64,000 nucleotides of DNA from Paenibacillus sinopodophylli (lineage in GTDB: Bacteria > Bacillota > Bacilli > Paenibacillales > Paenibacillaceae), in the NCBI RefSeq assembly GCF_005930355.1, contig NZ_VDBO01000013.1, positions 1 through 64,000 on the forward strand, given 5' to 3'. Every line of letters starts with the position of its first letter. The first letter of the stretch is position 1. Below the pieces are notes generated by a model. The model was given only the letters and a program-made list of their open reading frames with translations, ran no database searches and was not told the origin of the DNA. Shown here piece after piece: positions 41,279-50,172 of the stretch. A program made the position numbers and the translations under genes.

Positions 41279-43099
41279 ATGGCATTGTCCGCACAATTTA
41301 GCAACGGGATGAAACGCCGTTTAGGGCGTTTCGTTTCCGTTTTTTTTCTGTTAGTCCTCATAACTAGCGGCAGCTTGCCTGTCCATGCGGCGAGTGAGCA
41401 GCCATCGGAGCTGAAGCAATTACTGCCGCTTGTAGGCAGTGCATTGGTCGAGGCTGGGCAAGGCGATTGGCAGGAAGCCAGTGAGCATGTCAATGTGGCT
41501 GCTGCTACGTGGAGGCAGCTAGCACCAGCGGCGACCAAAGAGTCGGCAGCTGTTGATTCTGCGTTCGCAGGAGCCCTTAAGGCGTTGTCGGCAGCGAGCA
41601 GCGGTACAAATGCAGCAGAAGGAAAAAAGCCGCTTTCTACGCTTGCCAAGGCTTTAAATAACTATGTGAAAAGCGTGGAGGAGAAAGCGCCGCAGCTTGA
41701 TGGCAAAGCGGCTGCCGCAAGCCTGCTTCCAATCGTTGAGCAATTACTCAGTCATGCGACAGCAGGCGAGTGGGAGCAGACAAGAGCAGATTACCGCCAA
41801 ATAAATACAGGCTGGCCTAAGATTGAGCCTGCTGTAAGGGGTGACAATCTTACCGTCTATGGCAGCTTGGAGACGAGAATGAGTATGCTGCGTATCGCTA
41901 TACAAGCTGATCCTCCCCGGGCAGAGCAAGCTCAAGCGGAAGCGACTGCGCTGATCCAGCTCATTAAAGATTATGAAGCGGGCAAGATCGCATCTACGCC
42001 TAAGGATGCTGGCTTGACGGTGGCAGATGCCGTCGACATGCTTGCACAAGCGTTAAACGATATTCAGCAAGCTCATCATTCGGAAGCGGCAGGGCAGATG
42101 AATGCTTTTATCGCTTCATGGCCAGCAATTGAAGGCGACGTTCAGCTGCGATCTGCGGCAGTCTATAGCAGCATTGAGATTAAAATGGCCGAGGCGGGCG
42201 GATATTTGGCTTCGACCCCTCCGCTTGCAGATAAAGCGGAGGCCATTATTACCACTATGATGTCTCAGCTTGAACCGATGATGCAAGAAACACGATATAC
42301 AGCATGGGATGCGGGTATGATTCTGCTGCGTGAAGGACTGGAAGCGATTCTAGTGTTGGCAGCACTGCTGGCTTACTTGCAGCGCACAGGGAACAATGAC
42401 AAGCGTAAGTGGGTGTGGTCAGGGGTTTGGGCTGGTTTGCTGCTAAGCGGCATAATGGCTGTTGTATTAACCTACGCGATTGCCCAAGTGGCTGCAGGCA
42501 GTGCTCGCGAATCCATTGAGGGCCTCGCCGGCTTATTATCCGTCATACTCATGATCACCGTAGGCAATTGGCTTCACAATAAATCCAATATGAAAAACTG
42601 GAATCATTATATTGATAAGCAAATGGGCAGTGCATTGGCACGAGGCAGCTTATGGTCTTTATTCGCTGTATCGGGGCTGGCGATTTTTCGTGAAGGAGCA
42701 GAGACAACCATTTTCTATGTGGGTATGGCGCCATCGATCGCTCCGCTTCAGCTCGCGCTGGGGTTTGGTGTTACATTTGTACTGCTGCTCGCATTAGGCT
42801 ATGCCATCATCAGATTTAGCGCGAAGCTGCCTGTTCGCCCATTCTTCCTAGTGGCATCAGCACTTATTTATTACTTGGTGGTACGTTTTCTTGGCGAGAG
42901 TATCCATTCTCTGCAGGTAGCGGGCTGGGTGTCGTCTCACCATGCATCAGGTCTCCCGACTATTAGCTTTATTGGTGTATATCCGACCTGGGAAACGACG
43001 ATTCCGCAGCTAGCCGTTCTGTTATTTATTATCATAAAGGTCACCGTTACGCAGCTTCGCAAAGATATGGTGACACCTAAGCACGCACATTTGGACTAA
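41279..43099 (+). CDS. efeU: EfeU-type FTR1 iron permease with large extracellular N-terminal domain
   Basis: The 606-residue protein has a signal peptide and ~330 residues of helical extracellular sequence. Two related repeats each contain W-P-x-I-E and SLE/SIE-x-x-M. Seven membrane helices of the FTR1 family follow. The two REGxE motifs are both present (REGLEAILVL and REGAETTIFY) and bind iron during transport. E. coli EfeU lacks the long N-terminal part; such fusions occur in bacilli. ATG 41279 is close to its AAAGGAG; TTG 41285 is an alternative start. Confidence 0.92.
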   Translation: MALSAQFSNGMKRRLGRFVSVFFLLVLITSGSLPVHAASEQPSELKQLLPLVGSALVEAGQGDWQEASEHVNVAAATWRQLAPAATKESAAVDSAFAGALKALSAASSGTNAAEGKKPLSTLAKALNNYVKSVEEKAPQLDGKAAAASLLPIVEQLLSHATAGEWEQTRADYRQINTGWPKIEPAVRGDNLTVYGSLETRMSMLRIAIQADPPRAEQAQAEATALIQLIKDYEAGKIASTPKDAGLTVADAVDMLAQALNDIQQAHHSEAAGQMNAFIASWPAIEGDVQLRSAAVYSSIEIKMAEAGGYLASTPPLADKAEAIITTMMSQLEPMMQETRYTAWDAGMILLREGLEAILVLAALLAYLQRTGNNDKRKWVWSGVWAGLLLSGIMAVVLTYAIAQVAAGSARESIEGLAGLLSVILMITVGNWLHNKSNMKNWNHYIDKQMGSALARGSLWSLFAVSGLAIFREGAETTIFYVGMAPSIAPLQLALGFGVTFVLLLALGYAIIRFSAKLPVRPFFLVASALIYYLVVRFLGESIHSLQVAGWVSSHHASGLPTISFIGVYPTWETTIPQLAVLLFIIIKVTVTQLRKDMVTPKHAHLD

Positions 43100-43181
43100 A
43101 TACCTATGCAGCTGTCATAAGACAAATTTATTTATGGTAATATGCTTCATGTTGCCCTCGTTGTGGTTAAGCTTAATTGAG

Positions 43182-43208
43182 CAGTGCACAGTTCAAATCA
43201 GTGCACAG
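43182..43208. repeat. Short direct repeat upstream of lapA-like gene
   Basis: AGTGCACAG occurs twice, separated by TTCAAATC, in the gap between efeU and the LapA-like gene. Each unit contains the palindrome GTGCAC, so it may be a protein-binding site. Confidence 0.35.
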
Positions 43209-43267
43209 CAACAATAGGCGAATTGCAATTAATTGTGGTATGATTTCTGGAAAAGGGAGGAATCGGT

Positions 43268-43612
43268 GTGAAGGGACAAAGCATTCTCATATCCGCGCTG
43301 GTTTTTGCGCTTCTAATCGCGATATTTGCAGTCATAAACGTTGATTCCGTTCAGGTTAACTTCTTGTTTACGGAAGCGACGCTTCCGCTTATTCTTGTTA
43401 TTCTGGCATCGACGCTGCTTGGGGGACTGACGGTAGGGCTACTTGGCATGATTCGTCAAATTCGACTTCAGCGAACGATTAAAGTATTGGAGAAGCAAGT
43501 AGCTGAGCTATCCCGTGAAGGGGAACTGTCTGGCACAGGCCTATCGCGCACAGCAGTGCAAATGGAGCGGGAGGAATCGGCAGTATTGCCCGCCGAGCGA
43601 GTAATTGAATAA
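43268..43612 (+). CDS. LapA-domain (DUF1049) small membrane protein
   Basis: The 114-residue protein has two hydrophobic helices (ILISALVFALLIAIFAVINV and LPLILVILASTLLGGLTVGLLGM) and a charged coiled-coil tail (QRTIKVLEKQVAELSREGE). The pattern FAVINVDSVQVNFLF...LPLILVIL is typical of LapA family proteins. A GTG start follows GGGAGGA. The role is unclear in Gram-positives; in enterobacteria LapA/LapB-type proteins act in envelope regulation. It is followed closely by a methyltransferase gene. Confidence 0.88.
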   Translation: MKGQSILISALVFALLIAIFAVINVDSVQVNFLFTEATLPLILVILASTLLGGLTVGLLGMIRQIRLQRTIKVLEKQVAELSREGELSGTGLSRTAVQMEREESAVLPAERVIE

Positions 43613-43628
43613 GAATAGCGAGGACAGC

Positions 43629-44546
43629 ATGTTTATTTATACGTACGCTTGTCATGAGGACGAAGCTGATCTATGTGCGCTTGAGCTGCAAACGTTGTTT
43701 GGCCAAACAGCTATCGAAGGCGTTCTAATAAGTCCTTATAGCATCCATGTTGATCGGAGTCCGTTCTTCAAAAGGAGAATTGAGGTGGTTATGCAGGCAG
43801 ATAGCCTGCATAACCTTCTGCCTCTGCTCTCTTCCATTAAGCTTGACGGATTAACGTTTAAAGTCGTGTATACGCAAGGGGATGAAGCGGTTGCCTACGA
43901 CGAGCAGCGCCAGCTTGAGCGGGCTGCGGGAGCGGCTATTACAGGCAAAGCAGACATGCGGAAGCCTGAGCGGCAGTTTGGGTTAATGAAGCTGCAAGGA
44001 AGCTGGTTTTTCGGATTGCTGGAGGAGAATAGCGCAGTCTGGCTCAGGCATCAGAGCAAGCCGCAAAACTATTCGACTGCACTGCCGACGAGAGCAGCAA
44101 GAGCGATTGTCAACATTGCTGCGGGGAGGACGACGGAACGGCTACGCGTCATTGATCCGTGCTGCGGCATGGGGACGGTTCTAGTTGAAGCCTTATCAAT
44201 GGGCATCTCAATTGAAGGACTCGATCTAAATCCGCTGGCCGTAAGGGGAGCGCGAACAAACCTCGCATATTACGGTTATCCCGATGTTGTTAGGCTAGGC
44301 GATATGCGTCTGATCGAAGGGAAGTACGACGCAGCAATTGTGGATTTGCCTTACAATTTGTGCTCCGTACTGCCCGAGGCGGAGCAGCTCGATATGTTGG
44401 TGAGCATAAAGAGATGGGCAAAGAGTGCAGTTATCATAACGACGGAGCCGATCGAGCGGCAGCTGTTAGTAGCAGGCTTGCGCACAACAAAAAGCACAAC
44501 CCTGAGCAAAGCCTCTTTTACCAGATATATAAGTGTAGTAGAATAA
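43629..44546 (+). CDS. RNA/DNA methyltransferase-like protein (UPF0020/TRM11 type)
   Basis: The 305-residue protein has a divergent N-terminal half and a C-terminal SAM-binding domain with DPCCGMGTVLVEAL (motif I) and DLPYN (the catalytic N/DPPY-type motif of UPF0020 RNA methyltransferases). FGLMKLQGSWFFG and ALPTRAARAIVNIA precede it, as in Trm11-like guanosine methyltransferases. A substrate in tRNA or rRNA is likely but unproven. ATG 43629 has GAGGA nearby and lies 17 bases after the LapA-like gene. Confidence 0.82.
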   Translation: MFIYTYACHEDEADLCALELQTLFGQTAIEGVLISPYSIHVDRSPFFKRRIEVVMQADSLHNLLPLLSSIKLDGLTFKVVYTQGDEAVAYDEQRQLERAAGAAITGKADMRKPERQFGLMKLQGSWFFGLLEENSAVWLRHQSKPQNYSTALPTRAARAIVNIAAGRTTERLRVIDPCCGMGTVLVEALSMGISIEGLDLNPLAVRGARTNLAYYGYPDVVRLGDMRLIEGKYDAAIVDLPYNLCSVLPEAEQLDMLVSIKRWAKSAVIITTEPIERQLLVAGLRTTKSTTLSKASFTRYISVVE

Positions 44547-44578
44547 GAAATATGTAGCGCGTGAAGCGAGGTGAACCT

Positions 44579-44782
44579 ATGTCTACAATCGAACAAAACG
44601 AATCCGAAGAGCAGCCGAAGAAGCTGACTCAAGCGGAGAAAGCAAAGCAGCTGCTTGCTCAGAAGAAGCAAGCGAAAGCTGGAGGGGCCCCTGGTCAAGC
44701 ACATCTTTCTACCGGGACGCAGGCACTGAAGAGCCAGAATACGAAGAAGGTCAACAATCAGCGTAAAAAAATGGGCGTATAG
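44579..44782 (+). CDS. Small basic conserved-type hypothetical protein
   Basis: The 67-residue protein is hydrophilic, very rich in Lys and Gln (KLTQAEKAKQLLAQKKQAKA, NNQRKKMGV) and likely disordered or helical. No family was recognised; the composition suggests nucleic-acid binding. GAGGTGAA supports ATG 44579, 33 bases after the methyltransferase gene, so it ends that transcription unit. A strong terminator follows. Confidence 0.72.
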   Translation: MSTIEQNESEEQPKKLTQAEKAKQLLAQKKQAKAGGAPGQAHLSTGTQALKSQNTKKVNNQRKKMGV

Positions 44783-44821
44783 CTGCTGAACTCGGCAAGC
44801 TAGACGCAGCAATAGCTAAAG

Positions 44822-44862
44822 AAGAACGCCGGCTGACATCAGCTGAGCGTTCTTTTTTTTTT
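44822..44862 (+). terminator. Terminator after the small basic protein
   Basis: AGAACGCCGGCTGA / AGCTGAGCGTTCT stem and T10. Confidence 0.88.
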
Positions 44863-44961
44863 CAAACATAGGAAAGGATATGATTTCGCCAGCCTTTCTC
44901 TATATTTCTCGAAATAAAACGCGCCGCGCTGCCAAAGGATGGCGACAGCCGCTTCACCTTG
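44863..44961 (+). repeat. Dispersed ~100-bp two-module repeat, copy 2
   Basis: Hairpin module (CAAACATAGGAAAG ... CTTTCTCTATATTT) followed by TCTCGAAATAAAACGCGCCG and the GC-rich dyad GCCAAAGGATGGCGACAGCC, ending TTCACCTTG. It starts right at the end of a terminator T-tract. The rest of the gap to 45092 holds nothing obvious. Confidence 0.85.
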
Positions 44962-45091
44962 ATGCAGATGGTGGATTTTACAGGGAATAACGTTCGTAAG
45001 GATAGCGAAAGCTGAAATTAAAGTAAGCATAAGTAATGATTTTCCTACAAGCACTAGAAGTTTGAGTCTGTGCGGGAGGAGTGTAGACAGG

Positions 45092-46576
45092 ATGGGGCAG
45101 GAAAGAAGCAGCTGCTCGAATGTTCGCTGGTCGATGTTGAAAGGAATTGCTGTTCTGATTCTGATATGTCCTGCTTTGTTGCTTCCTTCTAGGACGCAGG
45201 CAGAGGGCTATACGGGTGATGGCGATTCAAGCATTAGACAACAGCATAACATCAGTCGTGCAAAACAATGGATGAAGCTTGTACAAAGAGGGGATTGGAC
45301 GATTCATTATCAACTGCCTGAAGCCTCGTATAAGCTGGCGAAAGCCGAGCCGAAGAAAGGCGTTTATTTGGGCGCTTATGTGCTGCAGGACAGCGCCATT
45401 CAATTCAGCATGAAGGCATTCAACGAGCGAACAGGCAGGCAGCATGCAAGCTTCTTTAAGTATGTCGGTTATGGAAAGCCTTTTCCTGCTGAATGGGTTA
45501 GGCAGGTGAAGGAAGCGGGGGCATTTCCGCATATAGCATGGGAGCCGAACAAGGGGCTTGGAAAGGTACAGGATGATGCCTATATTCATGAGTTTGCGAG
45601 TCAGGCCAATGAGGCGGGCACGCCGATTTTTCTGCGATTTGCGTCAGAGATGAATGGGACATGGACCGCATACAGCGGTGATGCAGAAGGCTACAAACGC
45701 GTATGGCGCATGGTTCATGACATTTTTGCCAAAGAGGCTCCTAATGTAGCGATGGTTTGGACAGTGCTGACGTTTCCTGTGAGCACGATTGAGCATTTCT
45801 ATCCTGGCGACTGTTATGTGGATTGGGTTGGCGTTAACCTGTACAATGTGAAGTACCATAATGGGAATAAAAGAGATGATGCCAGTCATGAAGATCCACG
45901 TGATCTTCTCAATTTCGTCTATAACCGTTTCAGTCGTGCGAAGCCAATTCAGCTGTCTGAATTCGGAGCCACGCACTATAACACGACGGATGGACAAGAA
46001 GATACCCGCTTCGCAATCAATCGGATTTCCCGGTTATATCGGCACTTGGAGAGCGACTACCCACGTGTGAAGGCGGTTTATTATTTCGATGTCAACAACG
46101 TAGCCGCCTATAACAAAGCACGCCAAATTAACGATTACTCCTTAACCGGCAATGCGGAGCTGCTGCAGGCTTACCGAAGTGTGACGAATTCAAGCCACTT
46201 CTTAAACCAACTTGCTCAGTATCCGTCTGGTTATAAGCAAGCGGTACAGCAGCACTTTACGTATCGAGGGTTCATTTTCAAGGAAAATGGGAAATTGTAT
46301 GTAGATGAGCTGTTCTTCTCACAATTGCTGCGTTTGAAAGTGAAGGTGGCCAGAGATGACAGTGGCGTGGAATACGGGAGGCTATTGAGCCGGGATGGAT
46401 ATCCGTTGACTACGACACCAATAACGGTCGTTCAACGTAACATATGGACAGGATTAAAAACGGAGAGGCAGCACCATATTAACCGAAGCATACGCGCACT
46501 GCCGCTTAAGCAAGCTATAACGGCTCTAGGCTGGAAAATCGATCTTCAAGGAAAAAACATATATATACAAGAATGA
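45092..46576 (+). CDS. Secreted GH26-like glycoside hydrolase with copper-amine-oxidase-N-like tail
   Basis: The 494-residue protein has a signal peptide (MLKGIAVLILICPALLLPSRTQA region). The catalytic domain resembles GH26 mannanase-type enzymes: RFASEMNGTW supplies the presumed acid/base Glu (usually RxxHEM) and IQLSEFGA the nucleophile Glu. The last ~100 residues (RGFIFKENGKLYVDELFF, ALPLKQAITALGWKIDLQGK) match the small stalk domain common in Paenibacillus wall-associated proteins. ATG 45092 follows GGGAGGAG. The specific glycan target is unknown. Confidence 0.82.
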   Translation: MGQERSSCSNVRWSMLKGIAVLILICPALLLPSRTQAEGYTGDGDSSIRQQHNISRAKQWMKLVQRGDWTIHYQLPEASYKLAKAEPKKGVYLGAYVLQDSAIQFSMKAFNERTGRQHASFFKYVGYGKPFPAEWVRQVKEAGAFPHIAWEPNKGLGKVQDDAYIHEFASQANEAGTPIFLRFASEMNGTWTAYSGDAEGYKRVWRMVHDIFAKEAPNVAMVWTVLTFPVSTIEHFYPGDCYVDWVGVNLYNVKYHNGNKRDDASHEDPRDLLNFVYNRFSRAKPIQLSEFGATHYNTTDGQEDTRFAINRISRLYRHLESDYPRVKAVYYFDVNNVAAYNKARQINDYSLTGNAELLQAYRSVTNSSHFLNQLAQYPSGYKQAVQQHFTYRGFIFKENGKLYVDELFFSQLLRLKVKVARDDSGVEYGRLLSRDGYPLTTTPITVVQRNIWTGLKTERQHHINRSIRALPLKQAITALGWKIDLQGKNIYIQE

Positions 46577-46633
46577 TTCTTACGGCTATCCCACATAATG
46601 AGTATACGCACATGATTTTTGGAGGGATTCGTT

Positions 46634-47329
46634 ATGACGGCGACCAAACCCACACGCATGACTATTTATTTGCTTGCCGGTGTCGCAACATCCAACAGTA
46701 TATTTACGGAATGCAAAATAAAGCTTGAAAAGCTGTTTCAGTCCGACGGCATTGAGCCGACCATTCATGTTATATTCCCTTACGGAGATGCAAGCCGCAG
46801 CTTGGTCAGGCAGGTGCTTGAGGTGAGAAGCGATTTGTCCAATCGCCTAACGGCAGGCAGAATCGGCGGGCGGAACGCGCTTGCTAAGATTAAAGAAACG
46901 TTCGGCGGGGAACGCATGCTGCTAATAGGACATAGTGGAGGCGGGGCTGCAGCGTATCAAGCAGCGAAGATGCTCCATGAGCAAGAGCAGGTAGAAGATT
47001 TCCGTATTGTTCAGATTGGTTCACCTAGAACGCCGATTGAGCCTAAGCTGCAAAATCACGTAAGCTACTTCCACTCCATTAACAGCTTCGGCAAGCTGAA
47101 CGATCCGATAAGTCGGATCGGTACTTGGGGCGGCTGGAGCCGAGACCGCTTCACGATGCCAAGGTGGAACCGGATGAAGTATGCCCCTAGTTACGTAGAA
47201 GGCATCCCGATGATCGGCGGACATGCGGATTACTTCCGTCATACGGAGGATTATTCAGATCAAGAAGCGATTTGTAATCTCGATAAAACGATTGATCGCA
47301 TGTGTAGCTGGTTGAAAGGGTGGGTGTGA
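46634..47329 (+). CDS. Alpha/beta-fold lipase-like protein
   Basis: The 231-residue protein has a serine-hydrolase elbow LLIGHSGGGAAAY, a later acidic/His region (GGHADYFRHTED) and PYGDAS near the N-terminus. There is no clear signal peptide. It resembles lipase class 3-like or DUF-type cytoplasmic hydrolases, but I cannot assign a family. GGAGG is eight bases before ATG 46634. It stands upstream of the hemolysin III gene with a 78-base gap. Confidence 0.75.
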   Translation: MTATKPTRMTIYLLAGVATSNSIFTECKIKLEKLFQSDGIEPTIHVIFPYGDASRSLVRQVLEVRSDLSNRLTAGRIGGRNALAKIKETFGGERMLLIGHSGGGAAAYQAAKMLHEQEQVEDFRIVQIGSPRTPIEPKLQNHVSYFHSINSFGKLNDPISRIGTWGGWSRDRFTMPRWNRMKYAPSYVEGIPMIGGHADYFRHTEDYSDQEAICNLDKTIDRMCSWLKGWV

Positions 47330-47407
47330 TCCTTTACACTAAGAAGAGGCAGGCTATGTGCTAAATGGAATTCAGCTCATGCTTGTGACTTAGGAGGTGA
47401 GTGTCAC

Positions 47408-48058
47408 ATGGCAAATACGCATACGTATACCAAGAAGGAAGAGGTAGCAAATGCGGTCACGCATGGCATTGGGGCTGCTCTAAGCGCAGCGGCGCTTGTC
47501 TTGTTAATTGTATTTGCAGCTTCGAAGGGAACGGCCCTTCATGTCGTCAGCTTCACCATATACGGGACGGCCATGCTTTTGTTGTATGCTGCTTCAACGC
47601 TCGTACACAGCTTTCCCGAGGGAAAGGCAAAGCGGATATTCGAATCGCTTGATCACTCTTTTATTTATGTGTTTATTGCTGGAACGTACACACCGATCTT
47701 GTTCCATATCGTACAAGGGGCGCTAGGCTGGACACTGTTTGGCATCGTTTGGGGCGCGGCACTCGCAGGTGTTATTTTCAAAGCGTTTTTTGCTTCTAAA
47801 TTTTTATTTACCTCGACGCTTATCTACATTGCGATGGGATGGATTATCGTATTTGCTTGGAAACCCCTTAGTCAGCATCTGGCTCCAGGCGGCTTGCAAC
47901 TGCTCATTACTGGAGGCTTGTTATATACGTTCGGCACCGTGTTTTATGTATGGCGAGGTTTCCCTTATCATCATGCGGTATGGCATATGTTCGTGCTAGG
48001 CGGATCCATTGTTCATTTCTTTGCGATTCTGCTGTATGTGCTGCCGGTTCGGCTATAG
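47408..48058 (+). CDS. Hemolysin III family (TrhA/PAQR-type) membrane protein
   Basis: The 216-residue protein has seven hydrophobic helices and the family residues: NAVTHGIGAALS near the N-terminus, the STLVHSFP region with LDHSFIYVFIAGTYTPI, and HHAVWHMFVLGGSIVHFFAI. The His, Asp and Ser residues form the metal site of PAQR-like proteins. Bacterial members affect membrane energetics and lipid balance; cytolytic activity is reported for only some. GGAGGTGA precedes the ATG. A terminator follows. Confidence 0.93.
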   Translation: MANTHTYTKKEEVANAVTHGIGAALSAAALVLLIVFAASKGTALHVVSFTIYGTAMLLLYAASTLVHSFPEGKAKRIFESLDHSFIYVFIAGTYTPILFHIVQGALGWTLFGIVWGAALAGVIFKAFFASKFLFTSTLIYIAMGWIIVFAWKPLSQHLAPGGLQLLITGGLLYTFGTVFYVWRGFPYHHAVWHMFVLGGSIVHFFAILLYVLPVRL

Positions 48059-48131
48059 TGAAGCAACTCTCATTTCACATGAAGACATGAAGATGTTCTC
48101 ATGAGAAAAGAGACTTGCTTCACTATTTTTT
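48059..48131 (+). terminator. Terminator after the hemolysin III gene
   Basis: TGAAGCA / TTGCTTCA outer arms with inner ATGAAGA and TGTTCTCAT-type pairings, then TTTTTTT. Confidence 0.65.
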
Positions 48132-48150
48132 TGGGGAAAGTGAACGGATA

Positions 48151-48966
48151 TTAGGGCTCAATCGCAGGGCACCAGCCAGGTGGATCTGCACAAATGGACA
48201 TAGCAAAGGATGGATCATCGCTCACAAGATCAGCGAAATAGCTGGACAGGATATGGTTGCCTGAGACGGACCCCATTCGGAAAGAGCGCTTCACCTCACC
48301 TTTTACATGCATGTAATAATAGGTTTGTTTGGTTTTGGGTGATTGGTAGACGAGGGTCGGCAAATGAGGGACAATATCAAATTCATTCTGGAAACGCCAA
48401 TGCGTCGCGATCGCTGCGTTATAGCTGCTTACGAATTTAGGATCACCCACCCGCGGCGCACCAAATGTGTAAATAATAGGAGCTGAAAAAGCAGATTGGC
48501 TCGCTATGTCCATGGCAGCAAGCGTTGCGAGCGCTCCGCCCAGACTATGTCCGGTGACAAACAAAGGTTTCTCAGGCGGCAGCTGCTTGAGTAGTTCGAG
48601 AATGCCAGTACGAGCAGACATATAAATATCTGTAAAACCCTTATGAGTGAGTCCAGCGTTTTTCACAGGGCGATACGTGGTCTGCTGGGCGATGAAATCG
48701 GATACCCAGTCCACAGCGGAGCCGCTGCCCCGAAAGGCGAGAACGGAAGCTCTGTCCGAGGTCAGAACGAATCCGAACCTTTCCTGACTGTTATCATACG
48801 CTTTTGCCATAAATTCCCCAACTAAGCTATAGCCTCTCGGTACAAGAAACAGTCCGTCCTTGTTGTTATATTGCATATAGGTTTGCCCGCATACCGCGGC
48901 CAAAAATAGAGCCGTTCGAAGATCCAGTTCCTGTGATGCCACCGTGTTTCTTGAGTTCGCTCCCAT
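48151..48966 (-). CDS. Lipase class 3 family protein
   Basis: The 271-residue protein has the Lipase_3 elements FRGSGSAVDWVSDF (oxyanion region), VTGHSLGGALATLAA (nucleophile), FGAPRVGDPKF and FDIVPHLP (acid), and a late His in MHVKG or GNHILSSYF. There is no signal peptide, so it is likely intracellular or exported in another way. I start at ATG 48966, which has GGAGG seven bases upstream; the frame is open to 49074 but that part has no site. It converges on the hemolysin III gene. Confidence 0.88.
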   Translation of the reverse strand: MGANSRNTVASQELDLRTALFLAAVCGQTYMQYNNKDGLFLVPRGYSLVGEFMAKAYDNSQERFGFVLTSDRASVLAFRGSGSAVDWVSDFIAQQTTYRPVKNAGLTHKGFTDIYMSARTGILELLKQLPPEKPLFVTGHSLGGALATLAAMDIASQSAFSAPIIYTFGAPRVGDPKFVSSYNAAIATHWRFQNEFDIVPHLPTLVYQSPKTKQTYYYMHVKGEVKRSFRMGSVSGNHILSSYFADLVSDDPSFAMSICADPPGWCPAIEP

Positions 48967-49117
48967 ATCCATCCCTCCGCTCATACGCCTTACGGCCATT
49001 CCGATGTTGTATTGTATGAAGAGGCGGGCGGATGGGTACCAGCGGAAAGAATAGACTTTACGGCTGCATTCCAAGTATAATCGTGGAAGTAAACCGATTC
49101 TGAAAGGGGATTCATAG

Positions 49118-50086
49118 ATGACACTTCAAATAGGTATTGTAGGTACAGGCTGGTTCGGCATGATGCATGCAGAGAAGCTGGCTAAGCTTGATGGCGTAAA
49201 GGTAGCTGGTTTCGTTGCGACTAGCCAGCAGAAGGCAGATGAGGCGGCAAAGCAATTCGAGGGGTCCCGAGGTTACGCGACTATTCACCAAATGCTTGAC
49301 GATCGCAAGCTTGATGCGGTTTATATATGTGTGCCTCCATTCGCGCACGGAGAGATTGAGAAAGCTCTTCTCGAGCGCAGCATTCCATTCCTCGTGGAGA
49401 AGCCGATTGGCTTAGATCAGGAGCTTCCCTCCGCCATACTTAAGGGAGTAGAAGAGAAGAAGCTCATTACTTCAGTAGGTTATCACTTCCGTTACTTCGA
49501 GGGTACAGATCGCGCTAAGGAGCTGCTTCGGGAGCGCACGGCGCTGATGGCTCTAGGCTATTGGATGGGGTCCATGCCGGGAGTAAGCTGGTGGCGCAAA
49601 ATGGAAGGGTCAGGCGGGCAGTTCGTAGAGCAGACTACGCATATCGTTGATTTGCTTCGCTATACAGTAGGCGAAGTAAAAGAGGTTTATGCCGCTTATG
49701 GCGACCGCTATATGAGCAGCATAGAGGACGGTGTAACGGTTCCGGACGTGGGTACGGTAACCCTAAAGCTGGAAGGCGGTGCTGTTGCCACGATCAGCAA
49801 TACATGTGCGATTCCGGCTGGTGACCGTTCGGGGCTGCATATTTATACGAATAAAGGCGTATTGGAGCTTGGTCATAGCGGGCTGATCGATACGGAAACA
49901 GGCCGCAGAACGGAATATTCGAACCGAAGCAATCCTTATGAGCTGGAGAACGACGCTTTCCTGCATGCTGTCAGAACAGGAGATACTTCACGAATCCGTT
50001 CTACTTATGCAGACGCGGTACTTACTCATCTCGTTACGATTGCAGCGAACGAGTCTGCCCGTACAGGGCTGCCTGTTAAGCTATAG
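49118..50086 (+). CDS. Gfo/Idh/MocA-family oxidoreductase
   Basis: The 322-residue enzyme has an intact Rossmann start (IGIVGTGWFGMMHAEKLAKL) and the EKP motif (FLVEKPIGL), with the family's GGQFVEQTTHIVDLLRYTVG (Asp/His catalytic region). Complete in length. Substrate unknown. It is the third member of this family in the window and the second with an intact EKP. AAAGGGG precedes ATG 49118. A strong bidirectional terminator follows. Confidence 0.9.
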   Translation: MTLQIGIVGTGWFGMMHAEKLAKLDGVKVAGFVATSQQKADEAAKQFEGSRGYATIHQMLDDRKLDAVYICVPPFAHGEIEKALLERSIPFLVEKPIGLDQELPSAILKGVEEKKLITSVGYHFRYFEGTDRAKELLRERTALMALGYWMGSMPGVSWWRKMEGSGGQFVEQTTHIVDLLRYTVGEVKEVYAAYGDRYMSSIEDGVTVPDVGTVTLKLEGGAVATISNTCAIPAGDRSGLHIYTNKGVLELGHSGLIDTETGRRTEYSNRSNPYELENDAFLHAVRTGDTSRIRSTYADAVLTHLVTIAANESARTGLPVKL

Positions 50087-50100
50087 TCCGAATAATAACG

Positions 50101-50143
50101 AAAACCGTCCAAGAGGGGAATAGCCCTCTTGGACGGTTTTTTC
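50101..50143. terminator. Strong bidirectional terminator
   Basis: Perfect 17-bp stem AAAACCGTCCAAGAGGG / CCCTCTTGGACGGTTTT, 6-nt loop, followed by TT. It serves the oxidoreductase and the convergent CorA-like gene. Confidence 0.92.
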
Positions 50144-50172
50144 ATAAGCTTGCTGATAGCTGCTAAACGCCG

